From the NCBI GenBank assembly GCA_016795145.1, contig JAEUII010000188.1:1-64000 (forward strand): a stretch of DNA of 64,000 nucleotides, read 5' to 3'. A model generated the notes under the pieces. That model searched no databases and was not told the DNA's origin. It saw only the letters and a program-made list of their open reading frames with translations. The stretch's first letter is position 1; every line of letters begins with the position of its first letter. Shown here piece after piece: positions 9,270 through 18,547 of the stretch. The translations under genes and the position numbers were made by a program. This DNA is from Planctomycetaceae bacterium. Its GTDB lineage: Bacteria > Planctomycetota > Planctomycetia > Planctomycetales > Planctomycetaceae.

Positions 9270-10067
9270 TTAGCGGGCGGTCCAGCCGCCGTCGACGGTC
9301 AGAAGGCTGCCTGTCATGTAGCTGGCCGCGGGGCTTGCGAGTAACAGAGCCGCGCCCTGGATTTCGCTGAGCTGTCCCCAGCGTTCCATCGCGACCGCGC
9401 CGAGAATGTTCTTCTTTGCTTCCTCGGAATCCGCGATGGGAAGATTCATGGGAGTCAGAAACGGGCCGGGGCACAGGGCATTGCAGGTGATTCCTGTTTG
9501 AGCCAGCTCCAGTCCGAGGGCTCGAGTCATTTGCACCACCGCCCCCTTACTGGCTGTGTAGGGAGTTCGGTTCGCCAGCCCCACAACGCCCAGGGTGCTG
9601 GCAATGTTCACAATGCGTCCGTACTTCGCATTCTTCATTGCTGGCAACACGGCTTTGCAGCACAGCCAGGTTCCATCTACGTTGGTCTTCTGAACCTGCT
9701 GAAACTGATCGTACGTCAGACTGTCGATGCTGCCTCGAATGTTGATGCCGGCACTGTTGACCAGCACATCGATTCGTCCGAACTTCGCAAGCACTGCGCT
9801 GACCATGGCGTCAACACTTTCGGGACTCGTGACGTCGCAGGCCACTGCCATTGCTTCGACGCCAAACCCTTTTCGAATTTCCGCCGCAATCTGTTCGGCT
9901 TCCGCAAGTCCGCGGCTTGCGATCACCGGAGTTGCTCCGGCTGACGCGAGGCCTGCAGCAATTGCAGCCCCCAGACCTTTGGAACCTCCGGTGATGATCG
10001 CGACCTGCTGGTCCATTCGAAACTGTCGAATGCCCGGCAATGCGGCCAGTTCGACCTGAGGAAGCAT
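9270..10067 (-). CDS. SDR-family oxidoreductase
   Basis: 265 residues from ATG 10067. An upstream start at 10112 would overlap the preceding gene by 40 bp, whereas this one leaves 5 bp. Classical SDR signatures are present: TGGSKGLG (26-33) for NAD(P), NSAG (104-107), catalytic S157, Y170 and K174 (YTASK), and a C-terminal GGWTAR end. It most resembles gluconate 5-dehydrogenase or 3-ketoacyl-ACP reductase type enzymes. It lies directly downstream of a KAS III-like gene on the same strand, so a ketoacyl or related product of that enzyme is a reasonable substrate guess, not shown by sequence. Confidence 0.9.
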   Translation of the reverse strand: MLPQVELAALPGIRQFRMDQQVAIITGGSKGLGAAIAAGLASAGATPVIASRGLAEAEQIAAEIRKGFGVEAMAVACDVTSPESVDAMVSAVLAKFGRIDVLVNSAGINIRGSIDSLTYDQFQQVQKTNVDGTWLCCKAVLPAMKNAKYGRIVNIASTLGVVGLANRTPYTASKGAVVQMTRALGLELAQTGITCNALCPGPFLTPMNLPIADSEEAKKNILGAVAMERWGQLSEIQGAALLLASPAASYMTGSLLTVDGGWTAR

Positions 10068-10072
10068 GGTGC

Positions 10073-11230
10073 TCACAAGCTGACTCCAGCCATTGTCGGC
10101 AATGGCGACCATTCCAGGCAGGCGCAGCCAGCGGTCATCTGTTCCGCGATATCTTCCATGCAGATGCCAGCGCCAAGAAGAATGAGCATGTCTCCGGATT
10201 CCGGAGGCTGACGACCATTCGCAGCCAGAACCTCAGGCAGTCTCGACAGGATCAAAGGGATCCCGGCGGAGATCATGTTGCCGTATTCTTTGAGGTTGTT
10301 CAGGAACTCAAAACGAGGAAACTCGGAGCGAGCTGCAGCGATCAGCGCTTTGAGTAACTTTCCGCTTGGCTGATGCGGAATCACAATGACTCGGCGTTCA
10401 TGAATTTCGGGCGATGCCGTCACAGTGGTTCGCAGGCAGTTGAGCATTAGCTCGATGCCGTTCAGGAAGACGGCTTCCGCATTCATTCGCATCACAGTTC
10501 TTGCGACCTGCTGACCTCGGAATGAATAGAACGGCCCCTGTTCCTTCCAGAACAATGGACCTGGAGCGGGACGAAGTTCGGCGTACGGAGGAAAGTGATC
10601 GGCCTGTGCTCGTGACAGAACCCAGCCACGGCCTCGCTGAATGACAGTTGCCGTGGCGCCAGCAGCGACGATTCCGCAGAACAGTCGATCGGCAGCGTCA
10701 TGCCAGAACTCAGGAGTCTCCACGTTCAGCAGCAGCACTTTCGGGTCCGGCCGATCGTCGACTTCGTCCAGGAACCGACATGCTTCATCGACCAGAAGCA
10801 GGTAGCCCGCACAGCCGCCGTTCAGAGCACGCAGCTTTTGAAGAGACAGTGAATGGTCATCCGCAATCTCTTTGGCCAGTCGTCCCGCGGCCTGAGTGTC
10901 GCAGTGAGAATGGCAGAGGAAGATCTGGTCAAAATCGCGGAGTTCCAGACCGGTCTCGGCCTTCAGCTTTTCGATCAAGGCTGTTGCCACAATGAACGGT
11001 GTGATGCCCGGACGCAGAATTCTTCGGTGAGCAACACCGGTGGATTTCTGGATGGAATCGACACAGGCAAAGCCCGTTCCTTCACCCATCGACGACAGCT
11101 GACAAATCTGCTGATTGTCGAGCAGTTCAAACAAATCCGTTCGGTCACAAACGTCCACGACGCAACGAATCGCTGGCGCAGTCTCTCCGTGAGGTGTATC
11201 CGCTTCGGAAAACGCAGACGAATCCGACAT
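10073..11230 (-). CDS. 3-oxoacyl-ACP synthase III-like (thiolase-fold) protein
   Basis: 385 residues. The three catalytic positions of the KAS III/FabH group are present in divergent surroundings: Cys140 in NGGCAGYLL, His286 in PHQPSGK and Asn318 in EYGNMISAGIPLIL. The rest diverges from housekeeping FabH, with longer insertions between Cys and His, so it is more likely a secondary-metabolism or specialised acyl-condensing enzyme than the fatty-acid initiator. It starts 93 bp after the end of an oxidoreductase gene and is followed after 5 bp by an SDR, suggesting co-transcription. The acyl substrate cannot be predicted. Confidence 0.8.
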   Translation of the reverse strand: MSDSSAFSEADTPHGETAPAIRCVVDVCDRTDLFELLDNQQICQLSSMGEGTGFACVDSIQKSTGVAHRRILRPGITPFIVATALIEKLKAETGLELRDFDQIFLCHSHCDTQAAGRLAKEIADDHSLSLQKLRALNGGCAGYLLLVDEACRFLDEVDDRPDPKVLLLNVETPEFWHDAADRLFCGIVAAGATATVIQRGRGWVLSRAQADHFPPYAELRPAPGPLFWKEQGPFYSFRGQQVARTVMRMNAEAVFLNGIELMLNCLRTTVTASPEIHERRVIVIPHQPSGKLLKALIAAARSEFPRFEFLNNLKEYGNMISAGIPLILSRLPEVLAANGRQPPESGDMLILLGAGICMEDIAEQMTAGCACLEWSPLPTMAGVSL

Positions 11231-11323
11231 TGTTGTATCAGGCCAAAATCAACAGGGTGATATGAGTGCATCAACGAAAACTCCGGTGCCGACCGTCTTC
11301 GGGTCAGCACCGGACGGGTCCAA

Positions 11324-12706
11324 TCAGACCTGGATCTCGTAACCCTTGCGCTGCTCTCGCGCCTGCCACACTGCTGCGGCGGGATCATTGACAATCTGTT
11401 CTGTTTCCGGATCCCACTGAATCGTGCGATCCAGGCGAATCGCGATATTTGCCAGGTGGCAGACGGTCATCGCCCGATGATGACTGTGGACGTCGCTGAT
11501 TGGCTGAGTCCGATCGGCAATACACTCGAAGAAGTTCTTCATGTGATTGCCAGGCTCTTTGCCCTTGTAGAGAGCCTTCAGAGTCTCTTCCTTCAGTGGC
11601 TTGTCCTTCATGCTGTCGACTGCGGCACCGGTGAGTTTGCCGCGGTTCACGAAGATGCGTCCTTCTGTTCCTTCCAGCATCAGGCCGTTGTCGAAGCCAA
11701 GGTCATTTGCCGTGTCGCGAATATGCAGAACGGAACCATTCTTGAAGGTTGCCGTGACATGGAAGTTCGTCGCGGTGTTGTACTGCGAGGGATCAGTCGG
11801 CAGACCGTCCTTGAATGGAACAGGATGTTTGGCCATCACAGGTTCCACTTTCACAGGGCCCGTGTTTTCCAGATTGAAAGCCCATGCTGCGATATCGACA
11901 TGGTGAGCACCCCAGTCGGTCATCTTCCCGCCGGAGTATTCGTACCACCATCGGAACTCATAGTGGCAGCGGGAATTACCGTACTTGCTTCCCGTGTCCT
12001 TGAATCGATACTCGGTCATCGGAGCCTGGCCGAGCCACATGTCCCAGTTCAGACCTTTCGGCACATCGGCCACATTGATCGGTCCGCTGGAAGGAGCACC
12101 GCCGATGGCACAGGTGACGGTCTTCAGTTCACCAATTCGACCTTCACGCACCAGAGCGACAGCGTGCAGGAACCGAAGTCCCATTTCACTGCGCTGCTGA
12201 GTCCCCACCTGGAAGACTCGACCGGTTTCATCCAGCACCTTACGAATCTGTTTGCCTTCTTCGATTGTCAGAGTCAGCGGCTTTTCGCAATACACGTCCT
12301 TACCGGCTCGCATGGCTTCGATGGCAATCTTGGAATGCCAGTGATCCGGAGTCACAATCGTGACGACTTCGATATCCTTGCGGTCCAGCAGTTTGCGGTA
12401 GTCTTCGTACATGTCGACTGTTCGCTCAGCCCCGGCTTTGCTCTGCTTGCTGAGAGCCGTGGCTTTTCCTTTTTCCACATGAGCGGCATCAACGTCGCAC
12501 ACTGCCACACAGTCGCTGAAATTCATCGCCGCGGGGCCGACGGAATCCCATCGGTCGCCGGTCCCAATGCAGCCAAGCACCGGGCGGGCATTGGGGCTTC
12601 GGAATGGGTTCGCCATCGAGGATGGTGCGAACCAATACGGCAGGCTGGCGGATGCGAGTCCGGCAAGACTAGCCTGTTTCAAGAAGCTGCGGCGGGTATT
12701 GGACAT
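11324..12706 (-). CDS. Tat-exported Gfo/Idh/MocA-family oxidoreductase
   Basis: 460 residues. The N-terminus NTRRSFLKQASLAGLASA is a Tat signal. The Rossmann motif GCIGTGD follows at about 45-51, then the family's CEKPLTL substrate/cofactor motif and MTDWGAHHVDIAAW in the C-terminal domain. Members use NAD(P) to oxidise sugars and sugar derivatives; the many secreted planctomycete paralogs are thought to act on polysaccharide breakdown products. It is first in a minus-strand run with the KAS III-like and SDR genes. The 93-bp gap leaves open whether they form one operon. Confidence 0.93.
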   Translation of the reverse strand: MSNTRRSFLKQASLAGLASASLPYWFAPSSMANPFRSPNARPVLGCIGTGDRWDSVGPAAMNFSDCVAVCDVDAAHVEKGKATALSKQSKAGAERTVDMYEDYRKLLDRKDIEVVTIVTPDHWHSKIAIEAMRAGKDVYCEKPLTLTIEEGKQIRKVLDETGRVFQVGTQQRSEMGLRFLHAVALVREGRIGELKTVTCAIGGAPSSGPINVADVPKGLNWDMWLGQAPMTEYRFKDTGSKYGNSRCHYEFRWWYEYSGGKMTDWGAHHVDIAAWAFNLENTGPVKVEPVMAKHPVPFKDGLPTDPSQYNTATNFHVTATFKNGSVLHIRDTANDLGFDNGLMLEGTEGRIFVNRGKLTGAAVDSMKDKPLKEETLKALYKGKEPGNHMKNFFECIADRTQPISDVHSHHRAMTVCHLANIAIRLDRTIQWDPETEQIVNDPAAAVWQAREQRKGYEIQV

Positions 12707-13080
12707 TGAGGGCCCCCTGAGGTGTCGTAGGAGTGAGCGAGGCAGTCTCAGAACTCAAAACTGCCGCACGGAAGGTCAAGCCGAGAGTCTAACGGACGAT
12801 TCTATCTGATTCCAACAGGATACAGCCTCCTCGCACGCTTCTGTGAAAAGCGCTGAACCGGATATCGGTCCGGCGGACCGGGCAAGTCGGAATGACTGGC
12901 CTCGAATCGCAAAACGACTAATCTCCCATGGCCGAACGACCAGACGACAGTGCAGAAAACGCAGTGTTTTTGAACGTTTTGAGGCACCTGGAGAAAACCA
13001 GACGAGATTGACGGTCTGCTGCTCAACCAGCAATCTCTGACCGATGTGGTAAACCCACTTGAAAAGACGAGAACCATCCG
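12707..13080. other. Divergent intergenic region
   Basis: 374 bp between the divergently transcribed oxidoreductase and formate-tetrahydrofolate ligase genes. It should hold both promoters. Short open frames here on both strands lack protein-like composition. I see no strong hairpin or repeat. Confidence 0.4.
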
Positions 13081-14772
13081 ATGACAAGTTCGACAGGCAA
13101 ACGGGTTCCAGAGCCCATTACTCGCATCGTCTCGAAGCTGGGGCTTGGCGACGACCAATTTGACATGTACGGTCGTTATGCAGCCAAGCTTTCGTTAGGC
13201 CTGCTGGATGGGATCGAGTCGCGGCCGAAGGGGAAATACGTTGGAGTGACTGCTATTAATCCGACACCGTTCGGAGAAGGGAAAACGGTCGTTTCGATTG
13301 GCTTGTCGATGGGACTGTGCCGGCGTGCGAAGAATGCGATCGTGACTCTCCGGCAGCCGTCACTGGGGCCGGTGTTTGGAATCAAAGGTGGCGGGGCCGG
13401 CGGCGGATGCTCACGGGTTCTGCCGACCGAAGACATCAATATTCACTTTACCGGAGACCTTCACGCGGTCGCTGCGGCGAACAACCTGCTGGCGGCCATG
13501 ATCGACAATCACAGTGCCCGAGGCCTCAGCCCGGAAGTTCGCCCCGAAGACATCACGTGGCGACGGTCGCTCGACATCAATGACAAAGGTCTTGCCGATA
13601 TCGAAACGGGACGGAACGACGTGCCCATGGCGCCTCGGCGAACGACGGGCTTCGACCTGACAGCAGCCTCGGAAGTCATGTCCGTGCTGGCTCTTGCTTC
13701 GGACATGCAGGACCTTCGACGTCGACTGGGACGTATCGTTGTTACGTCGCCAAATGCAGCGATTCCCGTCACCGCTGATCAAATTGGAGCAGCCGGTGCG
13801 ATGGCCGTTCTTCTGCGCAAGGCACTTCAGCCAAATCTTGTGCAGACCTGCGAGCAAACGCCGGCGATCGTTCACGCGGGGCCTTTTGCCAATATTTCTC
13901 ACGGCAACAGTTCTGTGATTGCCGACCGAATCGCGTTGAGCCTGGCGGATTATGTGGTCAGCGAGAGCGGCTTTGGTTCCGACCTCGGAGCCGAGAAACT
14001 GATGAATCTCAAATGTCCGATTGCCGGGATCTCACCTTCGGCGGAAGTGCTGGTTTGCACTGTTCGCTCATTGAAGTATCACAGCGGCCGGTTTGACGTT
14101 CGCCCAGGCAGACCTTTGCCGGAATCGCTGCTGAAAGAAGATCTTGCAGCACTGGAAGCGGGCATCAGTAATCTCACCGGACATCTGGCCAGCCTTCGTA
14201 GCTATGGGATTCCAGTCGTTGTCGCGATCAACCGTTTTCCAACAGACACCGAGGCTGAACTGTCGCGAGTGCGCGAGCTGGCTTTGAGTGCAGGAGCACG
14301 GCATGTTGTCCGAGTCGATTCCTTCAGCAAGGGCGGCGAAGGCGCACTGGAGTTGGCAGACGCGGTGATCGAGGCGTGCAATGAACCGTCACAGTTTCGG
14401 CCACTCTATTCTGTGTCAGATACGTATGAGAACAAGTTGAATCTGATTGCGAGGAAGGTCTATGGGGCCGACGGAGTCGATCTGGCTCCGGACGTCCAGG
14501 AGAGAATTCGTCGGTGGGAACAGTCGGGGTTCGGAGGGCTTCCGGTTTGTGTCGCGAAGACTCAGTACTCGCTGTCCCACGATCCAAAGTTGCTGGGTCG
14601 CCCGACTGGTTTTCGAGTCCCCATTAAGGATGCTCGCCTTAGCGCGGGTGCGGGGTTCCTGCTTGTGATGACCGAGGGAATCAGCCTGATGCCGGGCCTT
14701 CCCAACCACCCCGCGGCCATTTCGCTCGACATCGATCCAGCCGGCGAAATTGTTGGCCTGAAAACCGAATGA
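13081..14772 (+). CDS. fhs: Formate-tetrahydrofolate ligase
   Basis: 563 residues, about the usual 555-560. It makes 10-formyl-THF from formate, THF and ATP, feeding purine and one-carbon metabolism. The ATP-binding P-loop is TPFGEGKT (62-69, the usual form being TPLGEGKS/T). It is followed by LRQPSLGPVFGIKGGGAGGG, the N-terminal family signature, and by the DIN-HFTGD segment. The C-terminal region includes KTQYSLS and the end LDIDPAGEIVGL. Complete, single gene, no operon partners. Cytosolic. Confidence 0.97.
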   Translation: MTSSTGKRVPEPITRIVSKLGLGDDQFDMYGRYAAKLSLGLLDGIESRPKGKYVGVTAINPTPFGEGKTVVSIGLSMGLCRRAKNAIVTLRQPSLGPVFGIKGGGAGGGCSRVLPTEDINIHFTGDLHAVAAANNLLAAMIDNHSARGLSPEVRPEDITWRRSLDINDKGLADIETGRNDVPMAPRRTTGFDLTAASEVMSVLALASDMQDLRRRLGRIVVTSPNAAIPVTADQIGAAGAMAVLLRKALQPNLVQTCEQTPAIVHAGPFANISHGNSSVIADRIALSLADYVVSESGFGSDLGAEKLMNLKCPIAGISPSAEVLVCTVRSLKYHSGRFDVRPGRPLPESLLKEDLAALEAGISNLTGHLASLRSYGIPVVVAINRFPTDTEAELSRVRELALSAGARHVVRVDSFSKGGEGALELADAVIEACNEPSQFRPLYSVSDTYENKLNLIARKVYGADGVDLAPDVQERIRRWEQSGFGGLPVCVAKTQYSLSHDPKLLGRPTGFRVPIKDARLSAGAGFLLVMTEGISLMPGLPNHPAAISLDIDPAGEIVGLKTE

Positions 14773-15182
14773 CGCCCGTTGATTGGCCTTCAGTCATCTC
14801 CGAGTCCTCAAACCGTCGGTGGTGGAAAAATGAGGGTCCGCGGGGATCGAAGCGACAGGAACAATCGTTCTCCATGAGTGCGGAAAAGTGGGTTCGGTGA
14901 GTTCCAGCAACGTTTTCCGGGCGAGAACTGTTCCAGCGCCGCAAACTGTGCAGGTCGTAGCGGTGGCATCCGAGTTGATTCGGTCCAAATCGCGGGAGGA
15001 ATGTTGAGTTGAACAATGGCCCTTCGTAGAGTCTGCCCGCTGAAATTCCGGCTCGCGGTACTGAACAAAAGCGGAAAAGTGCCAACACTTTCCGGGTCAT
15101 TACCGTATACGTCAGAGCGGGAGTACTGCGCTTCCTGCGGGCAATCCGTCCCGAAAACACGATTTTCAGAGCGAAATACGAA
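14773..15182. other. Intergenic region upstream of ABC transporter operon
   Basis: 410 bp. I find no supported gene. A minus-strand frame at 14794-14988 carries one CxxC and some protein-like residues, but has no continuation or family match that I can defend. The promoter of the ABC operon should be here; no recognisable box was seen. Confidence 0.4.
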
Positions 15183-16088
15183 ATGTCTGACGCGGTCATC
15201 GAAATTCGAAACCTGTCCAAGATTTACCGGGACTTCTGGGGTCGTAAGAAGGTGCAGGCCGTCAAAAGCCTGAGCCTGGATGTGATGAAGGGCGAGGTTT
15301 TCGGCCTTCTGGGACCAAACGGTTCCGGTAAGACAACCACCATGAAGATGTTGCTGGGACTTTTGTTCCCGACATCCGGCGAAATGAAGATTCTGGGCAA
15401 GCCAGCATCTGACGTTTCAAAGAACGAGAAGATTGGTTACCTGCCGGAAGAGTCTTACCTCTACCGCTTCCTGAATGCTGATGAAACGCTCGACTTCTAC
15501 GGTCGCCTGTTCAACATGACAGCCGCAGAGCGAAATCGCCGTGCTGATGAGCTGATCGAAATGGTCGGCCTCGGTAAGGCTCGCCGCCGTCAGCTGAAAG
15601 AATACTCCAAGGGGATGACTCGCCGAATCGGTCTGGCCCAGGCATTGATCAACGACCCGGACCTTGTTCTGCTCGACGAGCCAACCAGCGGTCTTGACCC
15701 AATCGGTACTCGGGAAATGAAGGACCTGATCGTTCAGTTGAAGGCTCAGGGCAAGACCGTCGTGATGTGCAGCCATCAGCTGGCCGACGTTCAGGACGTT
15801 TGCGACCGCATCGCGGTATTGTTCCAGGGTGAACTGAAGGTTCTTGGCCGAGTCGATGAACTTCTGGAAATGCGAAACGAGATGCAGATCCGAACCAGTG
15901 CACTCAGCGACGAAGCCGTTGCTGATATTCGCAAGGTTCTGGAGAAGCACAACATTAAGGACGCGGAGTTCAGCCGTCCTCGGGCCGACCTGGAGCAGCT
16001 GTTTCTGCGAACGGTCCGCGAAAGCGGCGAGCGTCCGGGCCGTCGATTCTCAACCGAAGAAGTGGCCGCATCAGGTCGCAAGAGCTAG
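15183..16088 (+). CDS. ABC transporter ATP-binding protein (ABC-2 type)
   Basis: 301 residues. Walker A GPNGSGKT (44-51), signature motif in the variant form YSKGM (141-145) rather than LSGGQ, Walker [11 protein letters not shown] (161-170) and a switch histidine in MCSHQL. The C-terminal extension (about 215-301) is the regulatory tail common in ABC-2 exporters. It is the first gene of a four-gene plus-strand run with two permease-like proteins and one anchored protein. The layout resembles Nos/Gld-type ABC-2 systems; the substrate is unknown. Confidence 0.93.
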   Translation: MSDAVIEIRNLSKIYRDFWGRKKVQAVKSLSLDVMKGEVFGLLGPNGSGKTTTMKMLLGLLFPTSGEMKILGKPASDVSKNEKIGYLPEESYLYRFLNADETLDFYGRLFNMTAAERNRRADELIEMVGLGKARRRQLKEYSKGMTRRIGLAQALINDPDLVLLDEPTSGLDPIGTREMKDLIVQLKAQGKTVVMCSHQLADVQDVCDRIAVLFQGELKVLGRVDELLEMRNEMQIRTSALSDEAVADIRKVLEKHNIKDAEFSRPRADLEQLFLRTVRESGERPGRRFSTEEVAASGRKS

Positions 16089-16213
16089 TTCGGAGGCTGC
16101 ACGACGCAGCGACCGCGAGAAGGGAACAAGACTCAGCGTCTGATCCCGGTTTTGATCGTCAGGGTGTCGAAGAGAATACTCACTTACTTCGCGAACCAGC
16201 AGAATACTGAGCC

Positions 16214-18547
16214 ATGGATTTCGATATTCGTCCCTATGATTTCGCTCTTGCAACCCGGTCGTGGCTGATGCTTGCAGGAGCGTTAACAGTCATCTGTCTT
16301 GCACTAGCGCTGGTGCTGTCGGTCGCTCGAAACGGAGCACGCGGGATCGGCATTTTCACATCGGGTCTGAAAAGTTATCTCGATGACCTCGTTTCCATTT
16401 CACCGCGCCGAATTCTGGCACTGACGAACCTGACATTGAAAGAAGCGATTCGTCGCAAGGCACTTCTGGTGTTTGTGGCATTCGCCGTGTTGCTGATGTT
16501 TGCAGGCTGGTTCCTTACGGATGCCAACGAGCGTCCGGAACTTCAGGTCAGCGTTCATGTGACATTTCTTTTGACGGCGATCTCGTGGCTGATTCTGCCG
16601 GCGGTGATCTTCCTGAGCGTCTGGGCTCTGCCGGAAGACATTCGAATTCGCTCGCTGCATACTGTCGTGACAAAGCCGGCCCGCCGACTGGAAATCGTAC
16701 TCGGGCGAATGACAGGACTTGGCATCGTTGCGATTACGATGCTGGTGGTGATGGGCGTTGTCGGACTTGGTTGGCTATATCGAGCTATTCCTTCGACCTC
16801 TCGTTCCGCTCTCGAATGCCGTGTTCCGCTCTTCGGTGAATTGTTCTTCATTACAGCGGACGGACAGCCGGCAGACAAAGGTCTGAATGTCGGTGACGTA
16901 TGGGCGTATCGCTCCCATATCGCCGGTAATACTCGAGCCCGTGCTGTTTGGGTTTTCCCAGGTTTCAATGAATCCGCTCTGACGACAAACGAACAGGGCG
17001 AGAAGGATCTTCTGCTGGAGTGTCGCTTCGAAGCATTCCGAACGATCAAGGGCAGTGAAGCGAGCATTAAGAAGGGGATCGAAGCCCAGTACACAATTTC
17101 TCACAATCCTCGTGAAGAAGCTTTCGGCTCTCTATCACAGAGTGAATCGCTCCGTCCTTTGGCAGATGCGTTGCGGGACGGACAGTTTCGCAACGCGGCT
17201 GACCGCATGAAGGAACTTGCTCAGCGGATGCGAACCGCTCCGGACGAACTGCGTCCGCAGGACTATGCAGGTTTGCAGTTTGGACTGACGATTGCCGGGG
17301 CATTGTTGAAAGAAATGAAGAATGATTCGTTCGGTGACGTACCGGACGCGTTTATTGCGGCATCAACAGCTGGCCAGGACTTGATCATTCAGCTCCGACG
17401 CAAGGCGGAAACACAGTCGCGGGAAGCAGTGTCTCACGAAGAATTTGCAGCCACGCTTGACCGTGTCGCAGCGGGCCTGGCAGAGAACGCTGACGGACTT
17501 CTGGAAGGCATGCCTCGCACAGAAGTTCCACTGCCCCACTTTCATGTGTCCGAGTATCACGACGGTGAAGAATCGATCAACGTGACTGCAGTGCCACAAA
17601 CACTACGCTTTGTGGCAGACTATGAGACACTGGCACGATTTCTCGCTCGAATCGTCGACGAATGGAATGCTCAGGGAAAACTGCTGGATGGCTCCAGCCT
17701 CAAGCCTGGCCTTGCTGAAACGCTCGCTTCTGAAGCGAAGATTTCTCAACTGAACGCTGAACGATTCGTCGAGGTTCTGCAGGAGCAGTTGACGGCAGGA
17801 ACGGTGCAGGTCGCTGACAACCAACTCAAGGTTGCGAACGGCAAGACATGGTTCATCTTCCTTGATGAATTGATCCGCGGCGAGAAGCTGGTTTCTCAGG
17901 ACCCGCAGGGCTGGATGATCGAAAAAGACCTGATGAAGGACATGGCCCCCAACGGTTACCTTCGAGTCGAAGTGGCCTGTGTGAACGATCAAATGTACCT
18001 TGGGATGGCCCGTCCAGACCTGTTCATTCGCAAGGCGAATCAGTCATTCGCGGTTGGATACAGCAAGGCCTTGATCAACATCTCGCTGATGCTTCTGCTG
18101 ATTATCGTGCTGGGTGTCACGGTCAGCTGCATCGTGAAGGGCCCTGTGGCTCTGTTCTTCACTCTCACGTTCTTCCTGGTGGGTCAGTTCTTCCACGAGT
18201 TCATGCTTCGAAAACTCTCCGGGGTTGAACAGGGGATGGGAACGTTTGAGTCTGCGGTTCTGCTGGCCCAGCACCGCAATCCTCAGGTCGGCATGGACGT
18301 TTCCGAAACCGCTCAGGCAGTGGTGAAGGGAGCAGACAAGGGTCTGGAAGGCGTTCTCTGGGCGTTCAGCAACATTGTGCCAGACTTTACGATCTTTAAC
18401 CGAGCCTCCGCGTATGTGGAGAATCGGTTTGACGTGCCACTTATGGAATGTGTCATTCCGGCAATTGTCGTATTCTTCGGTTTTCTACTTCCCTGCATTC
18501 TGATTTCCGGTGCACTGCTCAAGTTCCGTGAACTGGAGTCCAAATGA
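16214..18547 (+). CDS. Large ABC-2 permease-like membrane protein
   Basis: 777 residues. Hydrophobic segments occur near 15-40, 75-100, 110-135 and 160-190, then a long soluble middle (about 200-610) rich in charged helices, then three to four C-terminal membrane segments (about 620-775) including LMLLLIIVLGVTVSCIV and a final FFGFLLPCILISGALL. The large extracytoplasmic insert distinguishes it from simple ABC-2 permeases. The gene ends in ATGA, overlapping the next start by 4 bp, so translation is coupled. Substrate not predictable. Confidence 0.8.
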   Translation: MDFDIRPYDFALATRSWLMLAGALTVICLALALVLSVARNGARGIGIFTSGLKSYLDDLVSISPRRILALTNLTLKEAIRRKALLVFVAFAVLLMFAGWFLTDANERPELQVSVHVTFLLTAISWLILPAVIFLSVWALPEDIRIRSLHTVVTKPARRLEIVLGRMTGLGIVAITMLVVMGVVGLGWLYRAIPSTSRSALECRVPLFGELFFITADGQPADKGLNVGDVWAYRSHIAGNTRARAVWVFPGFNESALTTNEQGEKDLLLECRFEAFRTIKGSEASIKKGIEAQYTISHNPREEAFGSLSQSESLRPLADALRDGQFRNAADRMKELAQRMRTAPDELRPQDYAGLQFGLTIAGALLKEMKNDSFGDVPDAFIAASTAGQDLIIQLRRKAETQSREAVSHEEFAATLDRVAAGLAENADGLLEGMPRTEVPLPHFHVSEYHDGEESINVTAVPQTLRFVADYETLARFLARIVDEWNAQGKLLDGSSLKPGLAETLASEAKISQLNAERFVEVLQEQLTAGTVQVADNQLKVANGKTWFIFLDELIRGEKLVSQDPQGWMIEKDLMKDMAPNGYLRVEVACVNDQMYLGMARPDLFIRKANQSFAVGYSKALINISLMLLLIIVLGVTVSCIVKGPVALFFTLTFFLVGQFFHEFMLRKLSGVEQGMGTFESAVLLAQHRNPQVGMDVSETAQAVVKGADKGLEGVLWAFSNIVPDFTIFNRASAYVENRFDVPLMECVIPAIVVFFGFLLPCILISGALLKFRELESK

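Noticed and set aside
11456-12709. 417-codon plus-strand frame antisense to the Gfo/Idh/MocA oxidoreductase
   Set aside because: The minus-strand gene has Tat signal, Rossmann and CEKP motifs; the plus frame is a shadow.
14794-14988. Minus-strand 64-codon frame with one CxxC
   Set aside because: Single weak motif, no family match, no ribosome binding site; kept as intergenic.
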